64,000 nucleotides of DNA, from NCBI RefSeq assembly GCF_021530565.1, contig NZ_JAKGBI010000007.1, forward strand, positions 62,001 to 126,000, in the 5' to 3' direction. The translations under genes were made by a program, and so were the position numbers. Position 1 is the stretch's first letter. Each line of letters starts with the position of its first letter. The notes beneath the pieces are model-generated. The model made no database searches. It was not told the origin of the DNA and saw nothing but the letters and a program-made list of their open reading frames with translations. Positions 39,291 through 51,505 of the stretch are shown here, piece after piece. This DNA is from Pseudoalteromonas sp. SMS1. GTDB lineage: Bacteria; Pseudomonadota; Gammaproteobacteria; Enterobacterales; Alteromonadaceae.

Positions 39291-40776
39291 GTCGGCTTTG
39301 TTCCATGGCACTCACAAGAAAATCGGCTTTTTGCTGCAACCAAGATAATATTTCCGTGAAAGGCTGCTCTTTTTGACCTTCACATAATTGCTTTAAATAA
39401 TGCAAAGTTTCCAATTCATGAATACCAAAGACAATATCAACCCAAGGCGCTCTAAAGTCATGGCGATCGGACGCCTCGAACAAACTGCCAAAGCAATTAC
39501 CACTAAGCAACATCGTCTCAAGTACGTCTCTTGCGTGCAAGTATGCGTTCACTGACATCACTTCATTGTTTGAAAAAGTATGTCGTAACCCCTTCCAGTC
39601 TGAATCAAACATTCTTTTTGCTTGAGATTTTGCGCTGCTCTGCGCGGCCTTAATGGCATTTTGATCCCAATTTTGTCGCCAGTTCTTCTCTAACAACCAC
39701 CGTGTTAAATCTAGAATGAGCCTGTTATATCTAGAACAGTGAAACAAATCTTCTAAATCAGTTGGAGTAGGCTGGACATCTTTAAGGTCATCAATTACTT
39801 GTGCTAATTCAGGTGCGTTATGAATTCGCTTATAATATGCATGTCGTTTGGACGTATAAGTTTTTAAATAACTGGCACTTTCGACCCACTGTAATTCACC
39901 CAACAACCACTTTAGCTCTTTCTTCAAAGCCTCTGTCGATTCTTTTGCAACAAAATCATTGAACAACCAAAAAGCATGTCTAATTAAACGGACGCCATCG
40001 ATGATACGCTTCAATGCTTTTAAGCTCGGCTCATTCACGTAGCACTGTTCATGTTTTTGGACAAATTCAATAGCATAATTGACGGTTGCTATCAGCGCTT
40101 GCTCTTGTGTGCAATCATCTGATAGCGGCACAAACCCAATTGCTTTATCTACCGCTAAGGGCAAATCATCCGCGAGTCGATACCCCCGTGCCGCTTTGGA
40201 GTAAAAACCAAGACGAAGGCCTATGTGGGATAAAAACTGTTCAGCAAGCTCAAATAGATCAGCGCGCTCACCTTCAATCAATTCGATTTCAAGTTCACAA
40301 ATGGCCTCTACTTGGCCTCTTGCCGCAATTTCCCCTTTGTCTAATACCACTTCTATTTTACCGCCATTGTCTGTTTCAATGAGCCAAGTGCGGCGAATAA
40401 AATTGGTACTAAATATTGGATATAGATTTTCTGCGATAGACTCTAAGCGCATGCCCATTGGCCAAATGCCACTGTCAAATGCAGAAATGTCTGGTTTGTT
40501 CCCAGCTAGCGGTAGATTGTATTCCGGACGCTGATGAAGCCCACCAACGACTTCGCCAGAAAGCTTAATTGTTTGCTCACAATTGCCATCCATACAACGA
40601 GTGCGCAAGCCAATATCAAGGGCTCTCAACTCTCTATTCGGAGAATCATAGTAAGCATTCTGGAGATTTTTTGCTGGTTTATTGTTTACCCGCTTTGCAA
40701 ATTGTGTAATTAAAGCTGGGATCAAGGGAACTTCATTATCTGAAACCAAAAACTTCAGTTCTATTTCAGTGTCCAT
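39259..40776 (-). CDS. ygiF: CYTH-CHAD inorganic triphosphatase (YgiF)
   Basis: Soluble 505-residue protein with an N-terminal CYTH domain (about 1-200, starting MDTEIELKF, the metal-binding ExExK signature) and a C-terminal CHAD helical domain (about 215-490) rich in conserved His, Arg and Lys. E. coli YgiF hydrolyses inorganic triphosphate; CHAD domains bind polyphosphate. As in E. coli, the gene is divergent from ygiM. Unlike E. coli, where glnE follows, here START and HDOD genes follow with overlapping ends. Confidence 0.92.
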   Translation of the reverse strand: MDTEIELKFLVSDNEVPLIPALITQFAKRVNNKPAKNLQNAYYDSPNRELRALDIGLRTRCMDGNCEQTIKLSGEVVGGLHQRPEYNLPLAGNKPDISAFDSGIWPMGMRLESIAENLYPIFSTNFIRRTWLIETDNGGKIEVVLDKGEIAARGQVEAICELEIELIEGERADLFELAEQFLSHIGLRLGFYSKAARGYRLADDLPLAVDKAIGFVPLSDDCTQEQALIATVNYAIEFVQKHEQCYVNEPSLKALKRIIDGVRLIRHAFWLFNDFVAKESTEALKKELKWLLGELQWVESASYLKTYTSKRHAYYKRIHNAPELAQVIDDLKDVQPTPTDLEDLFHCSRYNRLILDLTRWLLEKNWRQNWDQNAIKAAQSSAKSQAKRMFDSDWKGLRHTFSNNEVMSVNAYLHARDVLETMLLSGNCFGSLFEASDRHDFRAPWVDIVFGIHELETLHYLKQLCEGQKEQPFTEILSWLQQKADFLVSAMEQSRHASLNCEPYW

Positions 40777-41126
40777 TAGGGCGTGGTTTACCTATAAAAA
40801 TTGAGAACCCCCAAAATATACAAAGGCATCAACATTTGCAATCTTTTTACCACCAGCTAGCGCTAAACGCACTAAATTATACAAATCCTTATCATCTCAT
40901 ACACATTCGTCATTTCTTCTGTCATTTTTCAGGTAAACGCTTCCTAAATGCCTATTTTTTTCGCTAACCTACTGCACGATATAAAGATACATCTTCACGG
41001 TGCGGTAACCTTCAGTTACATATAGATTAAAACCTTCTGTTTATGCTTTAAGCGCTTGCCAAGCGCCGCTTAAATCCATACTATTTTGGTAATTGTCTAT
41101 AAAACTTAAAAAATAAAGGCTCGCGA
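40777..41126. promoter_or_regulatory. Divergent control region between ygiF and ygiM
   Basis: About 350 bases without a gene, carrying the promoters of both divergent units. A good sigma-70-like promoter for ygiM is visible at 41056-41084; no boxes could be placed confidently for ygiF. Confidence 0.5.
41056..41084 (+). promoter_or_regulatory. Predicted sigma-70 promoter of ygiM
   Basis: TTGCCA (-35) is spaced exactly 17 bases from TACTAT (-10), 42 bases before the ygiM start. Confidence 0.55.
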
Positions 41127-41750
41127 ATGTTCAAAAAGCTCGCACTGCCATTTTTGTTTGTTTTTTCTCCTCTTACATTGCATGCACAAGATTTAGATGA
41201 GACAAATCCACAGGAACAAACGGCACAACAGACGATGCCTAACGGCTATATCGTTGATAATCTCTACTTGTTTATGCACGCAGGTCCAGGCACAAATTAC
41301 CGTATACTCGGTTCCATTGAAGCGGGGACACCTGTCACCATTACCAATGAGCAAAATAATAATTACGTACGCATCATTGACAATAAAGAACGTAGTGGTT
41401 GGGTTGAATCCAAGTTTGTCACAGCAGAACCTGGATTAAAGCAGCAACTCAGTGAGCTCACACAGGCATTGGACGTGTCTCAAAATCAGTTAGCATCTTT
41501 ACAATCAGCCATGCCACAGCTACAAAGTGATTACGATACGCTTGAATCACAAAACAGTGAATTACAAAAAACGATCAAGGATTTAAATGCGCAATTAGAG
41601 CAGCAGGCCAAGAGCGCACAGAGCAAAGTTGAACGTGAACAACACCTGCTTCTGTCCTATGGCGGTGGCATTGCGCTTGGCGGGGTTTTGCTAGGTGTGA
41701 TACTGACATTGCTACTGTCACGTAGAAAAAGGTATGACGGCTGGAGTTAA
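41127..41750 (+). CDS. ygiM: SH3-domain membrane protein YgiM (TIGR04211 type)
   Basis: Bitopic inner-membrane protein, 207 residues. A signal sequence ends near TLHAQ (20), a bacterial SH3 domain follows (about 38-98, with NLYLFMHAGPGTNYRILG), then a coiled coil (about 102-170) and one C-terminal transmembrane helix (GGGIALGGVLLGVILTLLL) with a short basic tail. The SH3 domain faces the periplasm and may contact peptidoglycan; the function is unproven. It is transcribed alone and ends in a strong terminator. Confidence 0.9.
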   Translation: MFKKLALPFLFVFSPLTLHAQDLDETNPQEQTAQQTMPNGYIVDNLYLFMHAGPGTNYRILGSIEAGTPVTITNEQNNNYVRIIDNKERSGWVESKFVTAEPGLKQQLSELTQALDVSQNQLASLQSAMPQLQSDYDTLESQNSELQKTIKDLNAQLEQQAKSAQSKVEREQHLLLSYGGGIALGGVLLGVILTLLLSRRKRYDGWS

Positions 41751-41756
41751 AAGCAC

Positions 41757-41782
41757 AACCCACTTTGGCAGCAAAGTGGGTT
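41757..41782 (+). terminator. Rho-independent terminator of ygiM
   Basis: An 11-bp stem, AACCCACTTTG and CAAAGTGGGTT, with a GCAG loop is followed by six T, six bases after the stop. Confidence 0.92.
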
Positions 41783-42010
41783 TTTTATCGCCCTGCACAT
41801 ATCAATAAGGGAACAAAACTCTATTCGGCAAATAATCATCTGTTTATTGATCCTTGCGCTAGGACAATACCCCTTGTCATAACACGGCAGATGACATGCA
41901 ACAGACACCCTGCTCCCTTTTCTTGCCATTGACGGCACCAGCGCCTGTTTCGATCTAATATCGACCTGCGTTAAAAAAGCGCAACGAGCTTGTAATTACA
42001 ATGCCTCGAT

Positions 42011-42490
42011 TTAATTTATTGACAGTAACTCCACCTCAAACACGAGCAAGGACCCCGCGCCTATTTTTCCCGCTGCGCGATCTCCATATGCCAGATCTGG
42101 GGGAATAAACAGTCTGAACTTATCTCCCTCAACCATAAGCTGTAATGCTTCAGTCCACCCAGCAATAACTTGCTTTGGGCTAAATGTCAGGGCATCTCCT
42201 CTCTCAACGGAGCTATCAAACACCACCCCGCTTAACAAGGTGCCATGATAGTGCACTGTCACGGAGTCATTTAACGTTGGAGAAGTTGTCCCCGTTCCCT
42301 TTTGAATGATTTCATACTGTAAGCCACTTGCCGTTGTTGTTACACCCGCCTTAGCGCCATTTTCAGCAAGGAACGCCTGTGCGTCAATGCGGTTTATTTG
42401 TGCTACCTGCTTTTGCTTTTGATTGCCATTATAAATGAACCATGCCAGCCCGAGTGCTAGCACTGTTACAATAATACTTGTCATCGACAT
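42011..42490 (-). CDS. FKBP-type peptidyl-prolyl isomerase, membrane anchored
   Basis: Isomerase of 159 residues with an N-terminal hydrophobic anchor (SIIVTVLALGLAWFIYNG) and a single FKBP domain from about residue 50. Core residues of the FKBP active site are visible in VTVHYHGTLLSGVVFDSS, VIAGWTEALQLM, LFIPPDLAYGDR and LLVFEVELL. The ATG at 42490 is preceded by AGGAAG. The catalytic domain probably faces the periplasm. It starts eight bases after the Lon-like protease gene stop, so the two are likely co-transcribed. Confidence 0.9.
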   Translation of the reverse strand: MSMTSIIVTVLALGLAWFIYNGNQKQKQVAQINRIDAQAFLAENGAKAGVTTTASGLQYEIIQKGTGTTSPTLNDSVTVHYHGTLLSGVVFDSSVERGDALTFSPKQVIAGWTEALQLMVEGDKFRLFIPPDLAYGDRAAGKIGAGSLLVFEVELLSIN

Positions 42491-42498
42491 GTTACTTC

Positions 42499-44910
42499 CT
42501 ATTCGCTTTCTTCTGTTGATTCTTTGTCTTCGCCACTCACAACCTGTGCAATTTGCTCCAAACGTAGCAAAGCCTTTTGGTTAATAGTGCCTTCAGGGTA
42601 CGCGCCATTTTGTGTGTCACCTGCTGGTACTTTCATCAACAGTTCGAGCGCCTCATCTACATTTTTCACCGCGAAAATTTGGAATTTATCACTATTAATT
42701 GCATCAATAACCTCATCTTCAAGCACGAGGTTGATCAGGTTTGAATGCGGAATAATGACGCCTTGCTTTGCCGTCAATCCGCGCATTTTACAAAGCTTAA
42801 AGTAACCCTCGACTTTTTCATTTACACCACCTACGGCTTGTACTTCGCCATGTTGATTGATGGATCCAGTCAAAGCTAATGATTGGTCGATGGGTAGCTG
42901 GGTAATTGCTGAGATAAGTCCACAAAGCTCAGCAAGTGACGCACTATCACCATCGATATAACCGTAGCTCTGTTCAATGGCAATATTGGCACTCAAGGTT
43001 AAACTGAAGTTTTGAGCGTACTTGTTGCCCAAATAACCAGTCAACAACATCACCCCTTTAGAGTGGATTGACTTACCAAGTTCTGCCTCACGCTCAACAT
43101 CGATTACGCCATCTGATCCAGCATAGACGGTTGCCGTGATCCTCGCTGGGTTACCAAAAGAGGTATCGCCAATATGCAAAACGGTGAGTCCATTAACCTT
43201 ACCAACTGCCTTTCCCTCTGTGGCAATTAATGTGTGGCCCTCTTCGATATCACTGAGCATATTCTCACTTAACTGGCCCGTTCTATATTGTTTGCCTAAC
43301 ACCGCTTCATTAATGTGGTGAGCATCAATTTCATCAACACCATCTTGCTTTGCGTAGTAACTGGCTTCAGCCACCAGCTCTAATACATCGGCGAACCGTG
43401 CAGACAACTTATTTTGATGCTCAGCTTGGCGGTAACTGAACTTAAGTAACCGAGCTAAGGCTTCAGCAGTTAAGCTACATTTAAGCGTTTGCTCTGTATA
43501 ATCTTGTACTTTTGAAACGAATTGATACTGAAGTCTATCACTCGATGGTAAATAGTAATCAAAGTCCGCAAGGACTCTAAACAGCTCGCCAAACTCTTCA
43601 TCGTATTCACTGATTGTGTAATACAAATCTCTTGAACCGAGCAAAATGATTTTTACATCCATGGGAATGAGCTGAGGTTTCAGTGTAAAGCTGCTCCCAA
43701 CCGAGCTATCCTGATAAGGTAAATCATTTTTAATTTGGTGCGTCTTGAGTGACAACTTCAAACCGTCCCAAACCTGCGAAGAGGAAATCACTTTGTCAGC
43801 ATCCATGATTAAGTAACCGCCATTCGCTCGATGCAGTGCGCCGGCTTGAATTGACCGATAGCTTGTAATGAGCGAGCCCTGCGCACTCTCATACTCGATT
43901 TTGCCAAAAATATTCCCGAAAGTTGGATTTGGCTCGTACACAACCGGCGCTGGTGCGCCCTCTTTATATTCAATTAAAATATTAGGTGCAAAGAAATCTG
44001 ACAGCATCCCCTTCGCATCAAAATCGTCTTTTTGCTCTTCTGAGGCATTTGATTCATCATCCAGCCAATCTAGTACGGCTTCAACAATTTCGACTCTCAG
44101 ATCTTTTAAGTAACGGATAACACCTATATGACTCGCATATTTATGCTCGAGCGCTTTGAGCAGTGGCTTTGTGGCGAGCTCAATGGTGGTTTTCTTGAGC
44201 TTACGTAATTTTTCTGACGACTCTCTTTTCCAACGAGGCAGCTCAATCAACGCTTCAATGAGACCATCTTCTAACTCATCAATCGCATCATAAAAGTGAG
44301 CTTGAGCTTGTTCATCCAGTGCGGCAAACTCAGTATCATCCAACTGTTTGCCATCCACGACCGGGGCAAAACTGACTGCCCCATTTTCTTCCATCATGAC
44401 AACGCTTTTTTCCATCGCTAAGTTCTCGACAGCAGTCAAAGCCGCGTTGTATTTATTGTCAAAATCTCTGTCTAACGACTTTTTCTTTCGCTGGTAGCCT
44501 GGGTTGTCAAAGGCCGCTGGAAATGTGTCAACAACCTCATCTAAAAACGCATCAATATCATCAGCTAACTTACGGCTTTCGCCAGGTTGCATAAACATGG
44601 TGATGGGCTCACGATGATCTTCGTAATTATTGACATAAAGCCATTCTTTTGGGGTTGGCTTAGATTTACTGTGCGCTTCGAGTTTTTCTTTAACCATCGT
44701 GAAGCGACCTGTCGCGGCTTCCCCCATGACAAATACATTATATCCAGGCAAGTCCATGCCAAGCGCAAAGTCTAACGCGCTTTGGGCGCGCTGCTGACCT
44801 ATAAAAGGTAAAGACTCTGGATACGGGTTTTGCATACACGAGCGGATGTGCTGCAAGGAAACACTCGGTGCAAGTTGCTCCGATAGAAGCGGCTTTATTG
44901 TCTTAGTCAT
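42499..44910 (-). CDS. Lon-like AAA-family ATP-dependent protease (YcbZ/LonC type)
   Basis: Cytosolic Lon-related protease of about 803 residues. The N-terminal part has an unusual P-loop region (VFVMGEAATGRFTM) without the standard Lys of Walker A, and an insertion of coiled character (about 150-250). The AAA module includes GGYLIMDADK and SRDLYYTISEYDEEFGELFR. The C-terminal Lon protease domain has the catalytic Ser in GDSASLAE and Lys in GVNEKVEGYF. I use the ATG at 44910; a GTG at 44934 is an alternative. E. coli YcbZ is the nearest remembered relative; its substrates are not well known. Confidence 0.88.
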   Translation of the reverse strand: MTKTIKPLLSEQLAPSVSLQHIRSCMQNPYPESLPFIGQQRAQSALDFALGMDLPGYNVFVMGEAATGRFTMVKEKLEAHSKSKPTPKEWLYVNNYEDHREPITMFMQPGESRKLADDIDAFLDEVVDTFPAAFDNPGYQRKKKSLDRDFDNKYNAALTAVENLAMEKSVVMMEENGAVSFAPVVDGKQLDDTEFAALDEQAQAHFYDAIDELEDGLIEALIELPRWKRESSEKLRKLKKTTIELATKPLLKALEHKYASHIGVIRYLKDLRVEIVEAVLDWLDDESNASEEQKDDFDAKGMLSDFFAPNILIEYKEGAPAPVVYEPNPTFGNIFGKIEYESAQGSLITSYRSIQAGALHRANGGYLIMDADKVISSSQVWDGLKLSLKTHQIKNDLPYQDSSVGSSFTLKPQLIPMDVKIILLGSRDLYYTISEYDEEFGELFRVLADFDYYLPSSDRLQYQFVSKVQDYTEQTLKCSLTAEALARLLKFSYRQAEHQNKLSARFADVLELVAEASYYAKQDGVDEIDAHHINEAVLGKQYRTGQLSENMLSDIEEGHTLIATEGKAVGKVNGLTVLHIGDTSFGNPARITATVYAGSDGVIDVEREAELGKSIHSKGVMLLTGYLGNKYAQNFSLTLSANIAIEQSYGYIDGDSASLAELCGLISAITQLPIDQSLALTGSINQHGEVQAVGGVNEKVEGYFKLCKMRGLTAKQGVIIPHSNLINLVLEDEVIDAINSDKFQIFAVKNVDEALELLMKVPAGDTQNGAYPEGTINQKALLRLEQIAQVVSGEDKESTEESE

Positions 44911-44952
44911 TCCTGAATTCTTTATTGTTAACACCCGATAGAAACCGAGTTA

Positions 44953-45411
44953 TTAGGGGGTCAGCGCCTTACGAATAAAGCTATCGTGTCCACATTCACT
45001 GCAAGCAGAGATTTCAAAGGCGTGATATATATCAACTTTATTGCCGCAATTCTTACATACTAATTGGCCCAAAGCTATCCATTCACCCTGTTTATAAACC
45101 CCATCATGCTCAAAATCAGACATGAGCGCCTGCCATTCGAGCTGAGTGCGGTCTTCAAGATACGCCAGTTCATATAAAACAGTTGCTTTAAATTCCTCCC
45201 AAGCAACTCCTTCATAGTGTTCATGGTGCTCGGTGATATGCTCAAGGTCGCGTTTAAAATAATGGCGATAATCACTGAGTTTGTTTTGGCCAAATTCTCG
45301 CCATTTTTCTTCTTCTTGAATGAAATTCTCCACAAGCTTTTTTAACTCATGTTCTCTAATATCTTTCATCCATTTAGAAAAATCGCTAAGCCACTGTTTA
45401 TAATCAGCCAT
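44953..45411 (-). CDS. ybeL: Zinc-ribbon protein YbeL (DUF1451)
   Basis: Soluble 152-residue protein with a long helical, highly charged N-terminal part and a C-terminal zinc ribbon made by CKNCG and CSECG. E. coli ybeL also neighbours leuS, so the gene order is conserved. Function unknown. It is preceded by a 366-base divergent region shared with leuS and followed 18 bases later by the Lon-like protease gene region, in the same direction. Confidence 0.9.
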   Translation of the reverse strand: MADYKQWLSDFSKWMKDIREHELKKLVENFIQEEEKWREFGQNKLSDYRHYFKRDLEHITEHHEHYEGVAWEEFKATVLYELAYLEDRTQLEWQALMSDFEHDGVYKQGEWIALGQLVCKNCGNKVDIYHAFEISACSECGHDSFIRKALTP

Positions 45412-48365
<2,954 letters not shown>

Positions 48366-48366
<1 letters not shown>

Positions 48367-48929
48367 TGGTCGCCTCTACTCCGCGAGGAATATTAGCAGC
48401 AAGCCTTCGTGGCTTGTCTGCGATCCGTATGCTGGGTAATCTACGTAATGGGCTAGCAATGTTGCTAGTCTGTTTCTTTGTCACTGGATGTGGGTTTCAT
48501 CTAAAGCAGGCCTCTTACCTACCAGAAGATCTGCGAGCACTCCAATTGACCGGTGACGACCAAAAGTCCGCATTGTTTGAACAATTAAAATACGAATTGC
48601 AGCGTTCTCAGGTTAAAGTCAATGAGGGTGACAGTATTAATCACTCTAGCGCGGCCCCAGAGCTGCACTTATACAAAGATTCACTTAGCAGACAAACGCT
48701 CAGCTTATTTTCTAACGGACAGGTTGCTCAATATGAGCTGGCCTATGTGGTCTCTTACCGATTGACAAGGCCAAACCAAGCCCCCTATGAGCAGAGCTTT
48801 GAGCTATATCGTAACTATCAAGACGACCCAAACAACTCGCTTGCAAAGTCAAAAGAGCTTGAAATCATTTTGAGTGAAATGCGCAAGCTTGCAACTAAAC
48901 GTATCATTCGAGAACTATCACAACTCTAA
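48366..48929 (+). CDS. lptE: LPS-assembly lipoprotein LptE
   Basis: Outer-membrane lipoprotein that plugs the LptD barrel. The lipobox VTGC places the acylated Cys at 42 if translation starts at 48366; the more likely signal-peptide length is reached from the ATG at 48429, giving a 21-residue leader. The mature part begins CGFHLKQASYLPEDLRAL, as is typical. 187 residues from the first ATG. Its stop overlaps the holA start by one base. Confidence 0.92.
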
Positions 48930-49996
48930 TGCGCTGTTATGCAAATCAATTGGCAGGCCAACTCAAACAAGGCCTGCAACCATTCTACCTCATTCTCGGT
49001 GAAGAGCCTTTCCAAGAAGGGAACTGCGCTTTAAGCGTGCGCCAAGCGGCTAAAAAGCAGGGATTTGATGAAGTTATTAAGTTTGCCATTTTACCAGGAT
49101 TTGACTGGCAAGAATTGGCTGCACAATATAATAGCATGTCTCTTTTTAGCGCCAAAACCTTGATAGAATTAGATTTAAATCAACAAAAACCCCCTACGCA
49201 AGGCGTGACAACCCTCAAAGAGATTGCCAACCATATTAATCCCGATGTTATCTTAGTTGTCAAAGGCAACAAAGCGAGTCAGGATATTCAGCGCGCGGCC
49301 TGGTTCAAAGCGTTAGAAAAAAATGGCCTGTTTGTCCCCTGCTACCCTTTAACAGGGTACCACTTAGAAAAGTGGCTAGACGAAGCATGTAAACGACTCA
49401 AAGTAAATTTAAAGCATGATGCGAAACGCAGTCTGCTGGCTGCGACTGAGGGCAATTTACTGGCCACATCACAAGAACTTGAAAAGCTATCTTTGTTATA
49501 TAAAGACAGCTTGGTAGATCAACAACAATTGATGAGTGGATTGCTCAACCAAGCCAAGTTCGATATTTTTGACTTAAATGATGGGCTGTTAAAAGGTAAC
49601 CCAGGTTACATTGTTAAAATCCTCAATAAACTAGCAACTGATAATGTCGAACCCACCAGCGTGGCTTGGACACTCCACAATCAAGCCAGTACCTTGCTAA
49701 GTATCAAGCGTGCTTTGGTTGCTGGGCAAGCCATTGGTGCACAATTCAAGCAACACAATATATGGAAAAACCAGCAGCAAGTGACACAACAAGCGCTGGA
49801 CCGCATGACGATCGCCCAATTAGAGAAAATCATCGCCTTACTTGCACAATATGACTCTGCCTATAAGCGCAATTTGCTGGTAGCCCCTTATCAAAGCCTC
49901 GCACATATCGCTTTGAGTTTTTGCCAGTCAGTACCTTTTCCAATGCCCTACGAGGGCGCTTTTGATGATCCGCTAAATGGGATGAGCCAACGATGA
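48929..49996 (+). CDS. holA: DNA polymerase III delta subunit
   Basis: Clamp-loader subunit that opens the beta sliding clamp, 355 residues. The N-terminal domain has PFYLILGEEPFQEG, equivalent to the AAA nucleotide region but without a working P-loop, as in HolA generally. The clamp-contacting region SMSLFSAKTLIELDL follows, then a helical collar domain at the C-terminus. It overlaps nadD by four bases. Confidence 0.95.
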   Translation: MRCYANQLAGQLKQGLQPFYLILGEEPFQEGNCALSVRQAAKKQGFDEVIKFAILPGFDWQELAAQYNSMSLFSAKTLIELDLNQQKPPTQGVTTLKEIANHINPDVILVVKGNKASQDIQRAAWFKALEKNGLFVPCYPLTGYHLEKWLDEACKRLKVNLKHDAKRSLLAATEGNLLATSQELEKLSLLYKDSLVDQQQLMSGLLNQAKFDIFDLNDGLLKGNPGYIVKILNKLATDNVEPTSVAWTLHNQASTLLSIKRALVAGQAIGAQFKQHNIWKNQQQVTQQALDRMTIAQLEKIIALLAQYDSAYKRNLLVAPYQSLAHIALSFCQSVPFPMPYEGAFDDPLNGMSQR

Positions 49997-50622
49997 TAGC
50001 TATATTTGGCGGCACCTTTGATCCCATTCACAAAGGTCATTTAAATATGGCCAAGCAATGTGTTGAAGAACTGTCATTAGATACATTGCGCTTTTTGCCC
50101 AATGCCACACCTGTGCATAAGCAAGGTCCTAGCATCAGCGCGGCACATCGTCTAGACATGCTGTATACTGCGATAGCTGATAACCCCAAGTTTGCGCTCG
50201 ATGATCGAGAATTAAGGCGTACAGAGCCCTCCTACTCGGTACTTACGTTGCAAGAGCTCAGAGATGAATTTCCAACACAGCCTATCGCTTTTTTAATGGG
50301 GATGGATTCATTCAATAGTCTTGATAAATGGTTTCAATGGGAAAAAATTACGCAGCTTTGCCATGTCGTGGTATATCGCCGTCCTGGCGATGAGTACAAT
50401 CCGACACCTGCCCTGGAAACATATTTAAAAAACGCTGAAGTACTGACTCCTTCAGCGCTGAACGCACATCCTTTTGGCAAGTGTTACTTCCTAACAGGTA
50501 CACCATTCTCAGCGGCATCCAGCGACATCAGGGCGGCAATAAAAGCGGGGGAAAATGTTGAACCTTGGTTGAGCACCAATGTCCTAACCTATATAAACAA
50601 AAACGAATTGTACACCAAGTAA
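49993..50622 (+). CDS. nadD: Nicotinate-nucleotide adenylyltransferase
   Basis: Cytosolic enzyme of NAD synthesis making nicotinate adenine dinucleotide from nicotinate mononucleotide and ATP, 209 residues. The N-terminal GGTFDPIHKGHL is the nucleotidyltransferase (HxGH-type) motif. RTEPSYSVLTLQEL and the C-terminal SAASSDIRAAI motif bind substrates. No cobC-like gene follows, unlike E. coli; rsfS comes next after 86 bases. Confidence 0.96.
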   Translation: MIAIFGGTFDPIHKGHLNMAKQCVEELSLDTLRFLPNATPVHKQGPSISAAHRLDMLYTAIADNPKFALDDRELRRTEPSYSVLTLQELRDEFPTQPIAFLMGMDSFNSLDKWFQWEKITQLCHVVVYRRPGDEYNPTPALETYLKNAEVLTPSALNAHPFGKCYFLTGTPFSAASSDIRAAIKAGENVEPWLSTNVLTYINKNELYTK

Positions 50623-50708
50623 GCGCTAAATCACCTTGGGAAATATAGAGAAAAGCGTGTTAGAATTACGCCCTTATTTATAAGTAAATGTAGCAAAGAG
50701 ATTCTGAT

Positions 50709-51026
50709 TTGAATTCAAAACAACTTTTAGACTTCGCCATTGATAAAGTCGATGATATGAAAGCCCGCGATATCGTCCAATTAGACGTACGTGAAACCTC
50801 TTCAATAACAGATTATTTAGTAATTTGTTCTGGTAATTCAAAACGCCATGTCCAGTCGATTGCAGATCATGTAGCCAAAGAAGCGCGTCACGCAGGTGAG
50901 ACCCCGCTTGGCCACGAAGGACAAGATGCTGGTGAGTGGGTATTGGTTGATTTGGGTGATGTTGTCGTACATGTTATGCAAGACCAAACTCGTGACTTTT
51001 ACGATTTAGAAAAGCTTTGGGGATAA
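50709..51026 (+). CDS. rsfS: Ribosomal silencing factor RsfS
   Basis: Small protein that binds ribosomal protein uL14 and blocks subunit joining in slow growth, 105 residues. Conserved: [42 protein letters not shown] and the C-terminal [16 protein letters not shown]. Translation begins at TTG 50709, supported by AAAGAGA upstream and the family N-terminus. rlmH follows with one base between genes. Confidence 0.96.
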   Translation: MNSKQLLDFAIDKVDDMKARDIVQLDVRETSSITDYLVICSGNSKRHVQSIADHVAKEARHAGETPLGHEGQDAGEWVLVDLGDVVVHVMQDQTRDFYDLEKLWG

Positions 51027-51027
51027 T

Positions 51028-51498
51028 GTGAAAATCCAGTTGATTGCAGTTGGCACTAAAATGCCTGCATGGGTGGAAACAGGCTTCAAAGAATATCAGC
51101 GCCGCTTTCCCAAAGATATGCCATTAGAGCTCATTGAGATCACCGCAGGTAAACGCGGTAAAAATGCCGACATTAAGCGTATTTTGCAACAAGAGGGTGA
51201 AAAAACCTTAGCTGCTATTCCAAAAGGAAATCGCATTGTCACGCTGGAAGTCACAGGTAAGCCTTGGGATACCCATCAACTAGCAAGCAATATGGAAAAA
51301 TGGCAGTTGGATGGACGTGATGTCAGTTTACTGATAGGCGGCCCTGAAGGTTTAGCACCAGAGTGTATCGCTGCATCGGAACAAAAGTGGTCTCTATCTA
51401 ACCTTACTCTGCCACACCCGCTGGTTAGAATTGTCGTTGCAGAAAGTCTTTACAGAGGCTGGAGCTTAAATAACAACCACCCTTATCACAGAGAATAA
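51028..51498 (+). CDS. rlmH: 23S rRNA pseudouridine-1915 N3-methyltransferase RlmH
   Basis: SPOUT-family methyltransferase acting on helix 69 of 23S rRNA in assembled ribosomes, 156 residues. The N-terminus is [15 protein letters not shown]. The SAM-binding knot shows [12 protein letters not shown] and [20 protein letters not shown], ending NNHPYHRE. Start is the GTG at 51028, right behind rsfS. Confidence 0.97.
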   Translation: MKIQLIAVGTKMPAWVETGFKEYQRRFPKDMPLELIEITAGKRGKNADIKRILQQEGEKTLAAIPKGNRIVTLEVTGKPWDTHQLASNMEKWQLDGRDVSLLIGGPEGLAPECIAASEQKWSLSNLTLPHPLVRIVVAESLYRGWSLNNNHPYHRE

Positions 51499-51505
51499 TA
51501 GTAAT

